DNA from: Delphinapterus leucas
Lineage: Eukaryota > Chordata > Mammalia > Artiodactyla > Monodontidae
Direction of reading: 5' to 3'
Length of the DNA stretch: 64,000 nucleotides
Assembly (NCBI RefSeq): GCF_002288925.2
Contig: NW_022098050.1
Location: 8,992,194 to 9,056,193, forward strand
The stretch's first letter is position 1. The number at the start of each line of letters is the position of its first letter. This document shows, piece by piece, positions 1-12,800 of the stretch. The translations under genes were made by a program, and so were the position numbers. The notes beneath the pieces were generated by a model, which did not search any database, had not been told where the DNA came from, and saw nothing but the letters and a program-made list of their open reading frames with translations.

Positions 1-860
1 AGTGCAAAGTTGAAAAAGAAGCAGTTAAAATTGACTTCCTGGTCCCACGATCTCAATATTTAACCATTAAATGTGATGTAGACTTTTTGTAGATACACTT
101 TACCAAACTGAGGAAGTTCCCTTCTTAGTTTGTTGAGAGTCTATATTTTTTATAATTGTTTAATTTCACTAAATGATTTTTCTGGGGAATTCCCTGGCGG
201 TTCAGTGGTTAGGACTCCTGCACTTCCACTGCAGGGGGCACAGGTTCGATCCCTGGTCAGGGAACTAAGATCCTGCAAGCCACGCAGTGTGGCCAAAAAA
301 AAAAAAAAAAAAAAAAAGATTTTCTGCATCTGATGAAGTGATAATGTGGTTTTTTCCCCCTTTATTCTGTTAATGAGATGAAATACATTGATTTTGAAAT
401 GTTAAACTGGTCTTGAATTCCTGAAATGAATCCCAGTTGGTCATGATATATTGTCCATTTTTACGTATTGCTGGATTTGATTTGTAATATTTTTTCTAGG
501 ATTTTGGAGTCAATGTTCATGGGAGATATTACACTTTCATTTTCCTCTTGTAATTTCCTTGTTAGATTTTGGTCTTAAGGTTATGATGGCCTCATAAAAT
601 AAGTTTGAGAGTGTTTCTGTTCTTTGGAAAAATTTGAATAAGACTGCCGTTATTTCTTCTTTAAAATTTTGAAAGAATTCACCATTGAAGTGACCTGGGC
701 CTGGAGTTTTCATTATGGGAGGCTTTAAATTGTGGATTCGATTTCTTTAAAAGATATAAGACTCTTCAGGTTTTATTCAGATTCTCTGTATCTTCTTGAG
801 TAAATTTTGGTAAATTGTATTTTTTGAAAACTTTATCCATTTCATGTAAATTTTCATATC
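1..860 (-). mobile_element. Old L1 fragment, ORF2 reverse-transcriptase region
   Basis: On the plus strand the text reads as the antisense of L1 ORF2 (for example 'gaggaagttccctt', 'tttgttgagagt', 'cccagttggtcatgatat'), the usual look of the reverse-transcriptase segment. Many substitutions and frame breaks show an old mammalian-wide L1. It runs off the left edge of the window and is split by the SINE at 185-317. Confidence 0.8.
185..317 (+). mobile_element. CHR-type SINE (tRNA-derived)
   Basis: The head 'ggggaattccctggcggttc' and a degenerate B box ('ggttcgatccctgg') are followed by a long A tail. The flanks carry a target-site duplication, gatttttctg (175-184) and gattttctg (318-326). It is inserted in the L1 at 1-860. 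CHR SINEs are restricted to Cetacea, hippos and ruminants. Confidence 0.93.
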
Positions 861-1579
861 CTGCCTTCCCTATAACTAAGTAAATCTAAAAGTATCCAAA
901 TAGTTGATGGGAAAAATGTTCTTTTTTCTAAAAGAATTCAAGCTTATAAATTATTTGTTCAAGAACAAATAATTAAGTTAGAACATCACTATTTTGTAAT
1001 CCCAAATGAAATCATGGAAATAGGCAATCATTAAAAGCTGCTCAAACATTAAGTGATAAGCTGCTGGGAAGTTTTATAATGGTTGATTTAGGCTGACATC
1101 ACTTGAACCACTGATCAGTTTTAATGCTCCCAAAAGAGAAGTAATCAGACATTATGTGTTGCCTCTTGCAATACAACACAAAGTATATACCACCACCTAT
1201 GAAATAGTCTTGCAAAAAAAAAAAAAAATCAAATTCGAGTCTAATTATGTCTGGTGATTTAACTGTCAGTTGAAGGTAACATAGGGGCCAAAAGAACATG
1301 TTAAACGACACCACAAGGAGGTAATCAGCAACATTCAAAATATAGTAAGTTCAATAGGGAAATGACCTGGTTTCTTCAAAGAATAAATTATAAGAAAAAA
1401 AAAAGAGGAAGTGGGTTCTATAAATTAAAAGAGAATTAACAAACTTAACAGCAACCACATACAATGTGTAGACCCTGTTTAGACACTGATTTGAAAAAAA
1501 CAACTATAATAAAAAGAAAAAAACTTGACATAATTGAGGAAATTTGAATACTGAGAGGATATTTCATACTATTAAGGGA
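861..1579. other. No gene recognised; contains short perfect palindrome
   Basis: AT-rich DNA with several A runs. I see no gene or recognisable repeat. At 949-974 two 12-base arms (aattatttgttc and gaacaaataatt) form a perfect inverted repeat with a 2-base spacer. Confidence 0.5.
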
Positions 1580-1862
1580 TTATTATTAATTTCTTTGGTG
1601 TGATAATAGTAATATAGCTTTCTTTAAAGAGTCCTTGTCTTTTAGAGATACATACGAAAGTATTTACTGGTGAAATTATACGTTTGGGATATATCTCAAA
1701 ATAATGGGGGGGGCAGTGGTTAAAGATAGTGGGGGAGTGTAGCTGAAATAAGATTGGCCATGTGTTAATCGTGGAAGCTGAGGGATGGGTACATGGGGGG
1801 GTTGTTATATTATTCCCTCTACTTTTATATATATTTAGAAATTTCCAGAATAAAAAGTTTTA
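1580..1862 (+). mobile_element. Old L1 3' end
   Basis: The text resembles an L1M-type 3' UTR and finishes with 'ccagaataaaaagtttt', a decayed poly(A) signal and tail. The subfamily is not resolved. Confidence 0.5.
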
Positions 1863-2774
1863 AAAAAACATAATAGTGCCATTCAAAGACCAAAATTTTT
1901 GTGAAATTCGAGACATTTGACAGCAGAGGGGACCAGAGGAGAAGTCAGAGGACAGGAAACCACAGATCAAGTCATCACAAGGGCTCTTGCCAAAGCAGCC
2001 TTGAGAAAAGCAGGTGAGGAAGTATGCCTTCCCAGAGTTATGTATTTTCAAAATTTAGTGGCATGAATAGGGACAATTAGCCTCCTTTCACTCCATCTGG
2101 CCCTTTTTTCCCCCTCACCTGAACAGAACTGTTGGCAGGAAAAGTCCAAGATAGTTCTCTAACTGGCCCTAATGAGGGTGTAAAACCCTGAGAAAGTAGC
2201 AATGGCACTATCCTAGGGTCAGGGAAGAGAAAATAGAAAACAGGTTCCATCCCTCTAGCTTTCCGGTAAGTCCTCCATGGAACTGCACCTGCCTACTACT
2301 CCCTGCCCCTACCTATCTCTAAGGAAGGCCTCCTGCTGCTACAACCTGGCCTCACACTGAACCTGCACCCAGCCCTCCTCTTCAAAGGAGCCCCTGCCAG
2401 GAAAGCAGACCTACAGAGCTGCCAAGAAAACCCACTCCAGCTATCTATATTAACCAAAACAATCCTTTTATTCATAAAAATAAACTGAAAGCCAAGAGTT
2501 GCCAGATCTTGGAGAAAAACCAATCCCGTAACAGAAGAGTAAAATACAAAACGTAGAACAGATTGCAATGAAAAAGAAACAACCGAAGACACAAAAAGGG
2601 TTCTTAGCAAATGAATGAATGAATGAATATAATTACTGACCTAAGTCTTTTAATCAATAGGCTGAATGATAAAACCTGCCTAAAAGACCAAATTCGTGGG
2701 CTGGAAATAAAACTAAGGAACTAACCTAGAAAACAGAGGGGGAAAGAAAAAAAACAGATGAAAAATACTAATAA
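1863..2774. other. No gene recognised
   Basis: No open frame here has coding character or splice sites that support an exon. A short (AATG)n-like run sits at about 2611-2629. The final part (after about 2620) resembles LINE ORF1-like DNA that continues beyond the SINE at 2775. Confidence 0.4.
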
Positions 2775-2907
2775 GGGGACTTCCCTGGCAGTCCAGTGGT
2801 TAAGACTCCATGGTTCCACTGCAGGGGGCATGGGTTTGATCCCTGGTTGGGGAACTAAGATTCCCACACGCCGGCGTGGTATGGCCAAATATATATATAT
2901 ATATATA
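2775..2907 (+). mobile_element. CHR-type SINE
   Basis: The head 'ggggacttccctggcagtcc', the B-box-like 'ggtttgatccctggt' and the end 'gtggtatggcc' are clear. The A tail is replaced by an (AT)n run. No convincing target-site duplication was found. Confidence 0.88.
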
Positions 2908-3885
2908 AAAGTTATGAAGGAAAAATCTAGGAGCTCCAACATCTAACTGATCAATATTCCAGAAGTAGAGGATAGACACTATGTCAGGGAAGAAATAGTC
3001 AAAATTATTATTAAAGTACAATTTGCTAAACATATTGATGGGGGTATCTCAAAGGGACACAGGAGCCAACAGAAAGAGCTTCCAATGAACAAAGCTGGAA
3101 TAAGAGCAAGAAAATAAAGTCATATTGGATTATAGCCCAAAATGCAAACTAAATCTCCATTAATCCGAACTGATATAAATGACTGAACAAATTAAGGAAT
3201 GAAGGAGAAAATACATACCTCCTGTGCAGAACTACAAATAATTTATATATATATTTCACACATAGTGACTTCCTTCCAAAGAATGCAGTAATGGGAAGTG
3301 GAGAGAAGAATAACTACAAAAAAGAGAAAGCTGACTAACACTAGCTCAGCCAGGTGACCAGGGTCAACGTCAACAGTGAGAAGTCATGTTGATAGTATGT
3401 ACCCTGATGGGATATGATGAAAATGGCACTTTACCTCTGTGATATCCTTCCTCAAGGCCTGTAACTCCAGTCTAATCATGAAAATACATCAGAAAAGGTT
3501 CAACAGAGGGGCATTCTACAATATACCTGACCATTACTCCTCAAAACTGTCAAAATCATCAAAAACAAGGCAAGTCTGAAAAGCTGTCACACCACGAGGA
3601 GCCTAAGGAGACATGACAACTGAATGTCACATGATATCCTGGATGGGATCCTGGATTTAAAAAAGTAATGTTAGGTAAAAACTAAATCTGAATCAAGTAT
3701 AGACTTGAGTTAATAATAACATACCAAGACTGGTTCATTAATTGTAACAAACGTACAACACTAATGTAAGACGTTAATTATAAGGGGAACTGTGTGTGGG
3801 TCTGAGGGAGATACATGGGAATTCTCTGTACTATCTGCTCAATTTTTCTGTAAACCTAAAGTTGTTCTAAAAAATAAAGTCTATT
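2908..3885 (+). mobile_element. Old L1/HAL1-type LINE, 3' part
   Basis: Long A-rich, LINE-like DNA ends in 'ttctgtaaacctaaagttgt' and 'aaaaaataaagtct', the characteristic 3' UTR end of old L1M/HAL1 elements. The element probably starts before the SINE at 2775. It is heavily mutated and has no open frame. Confidence 0.6.
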
Positions 3886-5346
3886 GAAAAAGCACAATTT
3901 GCTTGAGGCAAACTGAATCTTCAGAATGAAAGGATCTAAAGAATGCTGCGTATAATGAAAGAAGAACACTGTATTTCATTTCCGTAATTCTGAATCCCTC
4001 CCTCTCATATTTACTGAGCACTTATTTTGGGGCTCTCAATCTCACAATCTAGGGAGTGAGTTTAGACCCTCCCGCTGGCTTTGGTTTTTAAATGTTAGCT
4101 AATATGTATCTTCTCTGTAATGACAAGAACACACAGCAAAAGGACACTAACATGCATTTTTAAAGTTCTCTAATTCAGTTTGTAAAAACTCACATCTCGA
4201 GACAAATTTATGAAATTTCAAAACTCCAAGATAAAAGAAGAAAATCTACAAGGCTTTCAAAGTAAAACAAAAAAAATTACAAAAGAAAAGGTTACCCAGA
4301 AAGTTCAAAATCAGGCTGACATCATGCAACATCAGACAGTAGAATACAATGGAGCAATGTCTTCGAAATTCTAAAGGAAAACTATTGTCAATCTTGAATT
4401 GTATGAGAACAAAAGATATTTTAAGCATACGAGAACTCGGAAAGTTTACCTCCCACACTTATAAGAGTTACTCAAGAAAATAGTTCAACCAAAAATATAA
4501 GTAATCCGAGAAAGAGCACATCACGTAAAAGAAACTGAGTTTGTTCCAGATTGGGGGTGAGGGCGAGAGGATTAGAAGGAAAGTTAAGACTTTATTACAT
4601 CTTGAAGCTTGGAGAATTCTCCACTGAACGGTGATGTTTTATAAACATTTCCTTTCTGTGGCTCTAATCCCACTACTTAGGTCTACACAGGATGATGTTT
4701 CTATAGAATCACATTGTGAATTCTGTTCATTTTTCCTTTTGAAGTGTGATTATTGATATATTTGGATTTATTTTTACCATCTTTTATGCTTCCTATTTAC
4801 TCTTTCTCTATGCTTCTTTCTTCTTCCTTTCCTGGCTTCATTTAGATTGCTTATTTGTATGTTTGAAATATATTTGTCCTCAACCAATAGTAATTCATTT
4901 AGGGATTGCTCTTAAAATTTTAACATGCATGCATACTCAAAGTGTGAGGTTAATCAATATGTTTTGGAAGAATACAAGGACTTTACATTAAGAATCCAAA
5001 TATTTCAGTTCTACATTTGTTTTATTGCCCCCCAGCTCCAGAAGACACTTAACTATTGTTTTACACAAGCAATGTTGGCTTAGAGTTACCCACTGTAGTG
5101 GAGGCTGTTGGTGTCCCACCCAGATCCATTTTACTGGGCCAATATGCCTACTACCCAGCTGTATATTAACTGCTGACGGCTAACAATCACACCATTCTCT
5201 TGAGAGTTGCTCTCAGCAGGACAGTGCCTCCCTAGCCTGGAGGTTACCCACCCCAATCCCTAAGGGCAGACTGCAGCCAGTGCCTGATTGATATGGGAAT
5301 ACAAAAAGCTAGCTCTCTTGCCACAAGGGGACACAACTCAGTGGTG
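3886..5346. other. No gene recognised
   Basis: AT-rich single-copy-looking DNA. The open frames (for example 4746-4991 on plus) are short, low in complexity and lack splice context. I do not recognise a repeat. Confidence 0.45.
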
Positions 5347-5876
5347 CCAGTATTAGATTTCTATTGCTGCTGTAACAAATGATCACAAACATAGTGGCTT
5401 AAAACAACACAAATTTATTATCTTACAGATGTGAAGGTAAGAAGTGCAACACAGGTCTCACTGAGCTAAAATCAAGGTGTCGGCAGGGCTGTGCTCCTTT
5501 CTGGAAGCAATAGGGTACTCTGTTTTCTTGCCTTTTCCAGCTTTCAAGAGGCCACCAGCTTTCCTTGGCTCATGGCCCCCTTCCTCAGTCTTCAAAGCCA
5601 CAACAGCATCGGCCTGATCATTCTTCTTCCATATTCACATCTTTGTCTCTCTTCTGCCTTCCTTCTCTTTTAAGAACCCTTGTGATTACATTGGGCCCAC
5701 CAAGATACTCCAGAATAACCTCTTTGAGATCAGTTGATGAGCAACTTTAACTCCATCTGCAACCTTCATTCTCTTTTGCCATGTAACCTAAGGTATTCAC
5801 AGGTTTGGGGGATTAGGACAGGAATACCTTTGTGGCAGTGCGGGGGCAGGGGTGGGATTATTCTGCCGGCCCCAGT
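5347..5876 (-). mobile_element. MLT1-family LTR (MaLR)
   Basis: On plus it reads as the reverse complement of an MLT1 LTR. It begins 'ttctattgctgctgtaacaa', continues with the 'cttaaaacaacacaaattta' segment and ends with the 'attcacaggtttgggggatt' and 'attattctgcc' blocks. MLT1 LTRs belong to non-autonomous ERVL-MaLR elements shared by all placental mammals. Confidence 0.85.
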
Positions 5877-8800
5877 GCCCTTCATGCTCCAGAGCTACTT
5901 GCAGGATCAGGCTAAGGCTAGATTCCAGCTGAACCCACATAGATGGACCTACAGGAAGTTGTGTTCTTATTCAACAGTAAACGATATTTGTCACAGTAAC
6001 ATATAAAACTTCATAGAATTTAATAAATTGTTACTACAAACATATGAAAAGGAAGGCGTTATAGAGCTAAATCCACATCTATCATAATAGGAAGTACAAG
6101 CCAAGTTATTTATCATAATAGGAAGTCCAAGAAATATGGCTGCAGTAAATACCAAGAGAAACAACTAATATAGTTGAAGCTTCTGTGGGGAAAAAGCCAC
6201 TAAATTGAGGAATGGTAGGACAGACAAGTGCTCCTTTTCTTAGAAGCCTTATTTATAGTCAAATACCATTTGACTTCTTGGACTATATGTATTATTTTGA
6301 CAAAAACCACTTAAAAAATAAATTCACTGAATAAAGCAGAAATAGCCCCCTAAAATAGCAATAACCTATGAATTTTAATTCCTATTCCTGGTTCTAAAAA
6401 AACAATGTTTGCTTCCTATAAAGTAACATGTACTTATTGTAAAGACTTCAAATGACACAAAAATGTTGAAAATGCAACATGAAAATCCTATATACCAACC
6501 TCTCAGAGACAGCCTCTATGAGTATCTGTGTGCACTCATGCTCACCTGCATATTTTTTTTTAAAGTGGGGTCATACTTTTTGTAACCTGATTTTATCACT
6601 AATATGTGGATCTCTCTAGATCAATTTATATAGCTCTACATTCCTCTTAATAATTGTATAGAATTCTATCATTTGAATATGCCATAAAAAGTAATAATAA
6701 TTTAACAAAAATCAGGAGGCCAGAGGGTAACAGGGAAGAAGTACACTTATTTTCCTCATCTTTAATAACAGGGAGTTAGCAGATATTATCTAAAGCTGGT
6801 AACTAAGGACAGAAAAAGCATAATATTTAAAGTAATAAAGATATCTACTAGAAAAACTAAAAATATATTAGCAATCAAAAAAAAAGGGGGAAACAGTGGA
6901 TGTGCACAAAATTCCTTACCTTTCAGAGTGAACATTCAGTGTACATCAATACTATCCAAACTTGGACAATAAAAATAATATAAGTATAAATATATTAAAA
7001 TATATGTATAAAGAACTTTTCATAATGGTTGTCTCATAAAAGGGGATGAGGGTGGGCACTTGTATCTTTCTGTCATCATAAATGTACCTATTATAAAAAG
7101 ATATTTATAAGTGAATATAGCTATTTATAAAACAGTACATAAACTGACAATTTTTATACAAAATACACATAATATGTATTCATATATATGCAGAAAAAAT
7201 TCCAAAGGCTATGTATCAAAATATGGACAATCATTATCTCTAGGTACATCACATTATCGACATTCTATATATTCTTTATGCTGATGTATTTTCTATAATA
7301 AACATATTTCATTCATATTGCATTTGAAATAAGAAAATGTTAAAAATCATCTTTTTTGTGAGGGAGATTGGGGAGGGTTCTAAGAATAAAAAATAAAAAT
7401 CAGTCAAAATGTCCTTACAAATTTTCTAAGCCACAAAATATCTATATTCCACATACTCAAGTTTTTATCAATCTTGCAAACAACCTTTATGCCCTCAAAC
7501 ATAAAAATCCCCATTTTAGACAAAGGCAGGCTATAGGCTTTTCATTCAGGCCAAGCCCCACCAAGTCATTTCTAACAGAGCTTCTGATTCACGGGGCTGC
7601 CATACTGAGAAGATTTCCTATAGGTTGACACCAACTCTAGCACAGTAAAATGTGCTTTTCACATACTCATTCACAACATCAGCTGAATACCTATGGTGAG
7701 CAAAGCATTACACAGGCTGTGTCACAAGTTATAGATTAATTAACACCGCACACGACTGCCTCAAGTAGCGTACAGCCTCGTGGGGAAACGGCACGGACAC
7801 GAGGCAGAACAAGGGGCACTAACAGAGAGGAGAGAGTATGGAGAGAGCTGATAATATTTTACACTGGTATACAAATATTTTCAAACAAATCAAAAAATAC
7901 TTGGAAATGTATAGGTAAAAAATGAAGTGCTCTTTTTCACTTTTCATTCATGTTTGGACTCTGAAAGTAGTTACCTGTACAACTCATTTGCCACTAAATC
8001 ATACACCAAGTTCTCCTATAGTAGTATGTAACTTTTCATATAGGAATATTTAGTCTTTATTTGAGGGCAGACATTTTTGTGCCCCCCACTTTCCCAATGT
8101 ATCACACACAGAACAGACACTATAAATATTTCGAAAATGAACAAACTGAGCCAGCTCCTAGAGCTTGCCACAGGAGCCTGCCACACTGCATCAGATGAAA
8201 GGTATCATGCAGATATGGCACACAGAAGCGTGGCCCAGGTTCTACCTAACATAGAATATTTTTCCCTTTTAATTCCACAGTCATGAAAAGCTAGGCAAGG
8301 CAGAAAGAGAGAAAAGCTCAAAGAAGAAAAATTAAGTATTTATGAGCAACATCACTTCATATTAAGAAAGTCTGAGTTTTATTTAGCATTTTATCTGAGG
8401 CGCTGAGAGTAAAGGAAGAAAATGAAGATCAATCCCACATTCAATTTTAAGGAGTCTTGCAAAAATGAAAGCACACAGACTATAACAATCTTGAAAGCAT
8501 GAAATGCCTTATGTTTACAATACACAAAAAATACTATAGAGACTTCCTATCAAAAGGAGATAGTCTGAGTATATGCAAAGTCTTTCCAATCTGAAGATTC
8601 CAACACACGTTGTTTTGCTGTCTTTCCCAATTCCAACGTAGAACTCTGGACAAAACAAACAATACAAAAAGCTTTTCTAGGCCAAGGACCCTCTGAGGGA
8701 GTCTGATATTTGCCCTGAGAAACAAGTCAACTGGCCTAGTGTTGGGACCAACATAAAATGCTACCTAAAAAGCTGAAAGCCTCAGCATTTACATCTCAAG

Positions 8801-9284
8801 ACTAGATCAAAGAGATGATTCTCTTTAAACTACCATTTCATGATTATATAGAAAATCACTGTTCTTCAGACAATAAATTCATACTATACTACTAAGTATT
8901 TTAAGGTGATTTTTACCTCTTTGTAAAGAAAGGGTCTAAATAATAATTAGGATTTTTTTAAATGAAAAACAAGGTTCACTCAAAGTTAATAAAACGAATC
9001 ACTGACCCAACTATATGTACCCTCAAAATAATTAATTCTACCCAGGCTGCCAAGATAAACAAATGAATAAAAAAATTAGAAGCTTATATGCAAGGAGATA
9101 TTTTTACAACTACAGACATCAAAAAAAAGAAGAGCTTTAGACATGTAGTATTTCCCTAGAAGAGCATTTACTACAGTTATTACATAGTAAGCAAAGTAAG
9201 AATTGCAGGAAAAAACAACCTAAAAATTGGTATTAAATTTGTTTAATAACCTTAATAATTCTATTATTTGTAAATCCTTCCATA
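5877..9284. other. Gene-free DNA downstream of FUNDC1
   Basis: No exon or RNA gene was found. About 6420-6690 resembles a decayed antisense L1. At 6080-6131 the phrase 'tatcataataggaagt' recurs 31 bases apart, a small local duplication. The remainder is AT-rich and looks single copy. A longer alternative FUNDC1 3' UTR could extend into the right part of this stretch. Confidence 0.4.
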
Positions 9285-9778
9285 AAAGGGCATTACAGTT
9301 CTTCAATTTATTGCAAACATATCCTTAAAAAAAAGTCAGCCCTACTGTTGAAGCTATAATACAAATTTTTAAATTATTGGCACTATACTAAAAGCACAAT
9401 GGAGAACATCCTATTTAAATAAAATGAGGATGATACTTCACTGGGGAATATAGCCAACAAATTTTTTTCTCTCTCCATATCTACATCCAACGGTGGTGTT
9501 TTATAGGCAAATTTTAAACAAATGCAAGTTTTTAAAAAATAATGAAAGCCATGTTTTGCTCAGGAATACTATTATACACAGACCATATAGATTGTTTTAT
9601 AGCAGATACCAGTCTGCCAAATTTCAGATGGCAAAATGCTAAGCAGTGAGTTTGGTACTGTCCAGCTAGTTGTTTCTTGTCATCCTGGAGAATCTGTCAA
9701 TGGGTAATGCTGAGACCATCTTGTCACCACCATCTGTCTTCTCAGAGGTGACTCCACTGTGATAGAACATTCATATCC
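9285..9778 (-). other. FUNDC1: FUNDC1 3' UTR (predicted)
   Basis: This is the stretch between the FUNDC1 stop codon and the first good poly(A) signal on the minus strand. It is AT-rich and I see no repeat inside it. The length of about 490 bases is inferred from the signal at 9307-9312; a more distal site cannot be excluded without transcript data. Confidence 0.5.
9307..9312 (-). terminator. FUNDC1: Candidate FUNDC1 poly(A) signal AATAAA
   Basis: Minus-strand AATAAA in the context 'tttgcaataaattgaag', about 470 bases after the stop codon. It is the first canonical hexamer downstream of the gene. Cleavage would be expected near 9285-9295. Confidence 0.5.
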
Positions 9779-9856
9779 TTAAGATGCAAGGCCTAGCAAA
9801 AAGCCTCCCACAAATCCACTGGATATCACAATGTTCTGTTTGACAAATTCTGTTGC
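9779..9856 (-). CDS. FUNDC1: FUNDC1 coding exon 5 (terminal)
   Basis: The acceptor 'tttcag' precedes GCA ACA GAA. The exon encodes residues 131-155 ([10 protein letters not shown]...LLGLAS) and TAA at 9779-9781. It holds the last hydrophobic segment of the FUN14 domain. Reading starts in phase 0. Confidence 0.95.
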   Translation of the reverse strand, partial: ATEFVKQNIVISSGFVGGFLLGLAS

Positions 9857-12800
9857 CTGAAACAAAGTTTAAAGAAAAATACTCTGAATTGTGCTACAAC
9901 ATGGATGAATCTTGAAAACATTACAGTAAGTGAAATAAGACAGACAAAAAAAGGACAATGTTGTTATAATTTCCACTTATATGAATAGTCAAATTCATCA
10001 AGACAGAAAGTAGAAGAGAGGTTACCAAGGGCTGGGGAGAGGGGTTGATTGTGGGAATTACTGCTTAATGGTTAGAGTTTCTATTTGGGATGATGAAAAA
10101 GTTCTGGAAATGGGTAGTGGTAATGGTCACACAAAAGTGTGAATGTACATAATGCCAGTGAATTGTGCATTTAAAAATAGTTAAAATGGTAAATTTTATG
10201 TTATGTGTATTTTACCACAATAAGAAAAAGATATAAATTCTTTAAAATATTCTTAATTATTAAATCCAGAGCTAAGTATCGTTTTCAGATGTTTTCCTCA
10301 ATTCAGTAAATATTCAGCAAAAATTCTTGTGTACCTACTATTGTAGGTGCCAACAACCAGACAAGATGCCAGGGCTGTCCGTTACAAACTGAAGGAGCCT
10401 AGAGCCCCCAGCCAGGCCCAGTAAACTTCCTGCTTCTGAGATAACAGGCATATGGACAGCAAAATTCTCACAGGTAAAAAGAAATCTCCTTATAGAGCTG
10501 GCATAAATGGTCCATTCAGCAAGTTTTTAACGTAGATGATTTAATAAATTCCCACAGCATATGCACAATGATACTTATTAGCAGTCAGTTCACTTAGCCA
10601 GTAGGAAAAAATGCACAGGATCAAAAAAATAACACCTTGATAAAATGTTTAACCCAAATAAAATCATGAAGAAGCAATCAGACAAAGCCAGACTGTATGA
10701 TACTCTGCCTAGATGTTTCAAAAATGTGTCATGAAAGACAGAAAAACAAAAACAAAAAAACAGACGAGGGGACCATCTAAGATTAAAGCAGACTTCACAG
10801 ACATGACAACCAAATGCAATATGTAATTCTTAATCGGGGGGAAAAGATGTAAAAGATATTTTGTGGAAAAATTGTAATATGAACTCTATATTAGGAAATA
10901 TTATTGTATCATGTTAAGTTTGGGGGGATTAATAAGGGTAATAGTAATAGTATAGGAGAATATCCGTACTCTTGGGACATATGTGCTGAAGTATTCAAGA
11001 ATACAAAGACCTGATGTCTTAAACAGTTCGGGAAAAAACAAAAAAAAGGGTAAATTTCTCACTCACTCACACACACACACACACACACACACCAGCAAAT
11101 GTGGTGAAACGAACAATTTGATGAATAGGTGAAGGGTATTTGGGTATTCACTGTTTTTGTCTTTCAACTTTTCAACCGATCTGAAATTTTTCAAAATAAA
11201 AGTTGGGGGAAGTAAAAGGACAGAATTAAAATAAAGGCAAAGGAGCATTCAATTCAATTCTAAACAGAATATAAGAAGAAAACAGGCAAAATTCACATAA
11301 AAACATGAATAAAACTAATATATATATTAATAAAATAAATATATACATTTTCAAACTATTCCACTTCAAAAAAAAGAAAAAGGTAGTTTTAGTTAACAAG
11401 TAAAAAAAATAATGAGTGATTTAAATGGTGGCTTGATCCCAAATTTTACTTAACGCTCTAGATATGACCAGAAACACCAATTTTTTTTAAAGAAGATAAT
11501 CCCTAGTCACATTTTCTACTGAGATTCATTAAAAAAAAAAAAGGAGCCAAAAATGTACATTGTCTTACTTCTTCTATTATATTGTTGATTTCAGGTGCTG
11601 CCTTATTTGCTCGTTTCTTAATCTGTCTTTTTGCTTTGTTTACATCTTTTTCAACTCTCTTCCAGTCGACCTGCACATAGCCACTGTGACTGGCAATCTG
11701 CAAAAATGTGATAAAAATGGTTAATTCTAAACCAACTAGGTTGCTAATACGATATATGAACATTTAGATTTCAAGAAATGTATGAAGCTTATGGGTAAGA
11801 AATCACAATTTATCCACTAATTTATTCATTAACAGACAGTGAGTGCCTATTCTGTGCCAAGCACTGTTCTAGGTCTCCAAGCTGTGGCCAAGAACAAGGG
11901 AGACATAGGTCCCCACCCTCAGAGAGCTTATGGTCCATTAGGGAAAACAGACTTAAGCATAAATTATTACTTAGATGTGATGAACACTATGTTAAGAGAA
12001 GTATAGTACTTAATGGGAAAAGATTCCAAAAATTGTATTATAACTATTCTATAATCCTATCATAATTTTTGGAATTTGAGAATGAGCTAAAAAGGCACAG
12101 AGACTATTGAAATTATATAGCTAATAAAAAAGTACCTTTAATCAAAGAGATGTTTAATTATAAGAGATCAGTAGCCAATCAGCTACTAGGTCACTAAAGT
12201 AGCTTGATAAAGGCTCTTCACTAACTCTGACTCTTTAGTCAAATTAAGAATACTTTCTGGTAATTGCTTTTGAAAGTGAAATATAAAAGAAAATATGCTC
12301 TAAACAACCTTCATGCCATAAATCCTTTTAATAAAACTACAGCTAAATGCCTACTACCCCTAAGAAAAACTCTCATATGGTGCTACTGAGACACTGCAAA
12401 ATCTGAGCAGGAACAACAGTGTGTGTGTTAAGTCAGTAAAGGTAGTCCCTCCGAATAATACAATCAACATATAAAGAATCACATGAGTAGTAAACAATTG
12501 AGCCTTGTATACCATTATAAATCACTTCTACCAAGCTTATGCTTTCTTTGTAATCTTTTAATACATCACTTTAAGTATGAACCACACATAAAATACTTGA
12601 AAAAATAAAAATATCTGATTTTATATAAATAGGCTGGGAATCTTAGGGTCCATTTTCACTGTGAATGACTCCATAGAAGAATCTATTTATCTGCATTTAT
12701 CCCTATATTTACTCACCTTCTATCACTTCTAACTCTAGCCTCAGCAAAACAGAGTAGTAATGAAACCAAATGGCAAGTGAAAGCTTTTCCTGGCAATACC

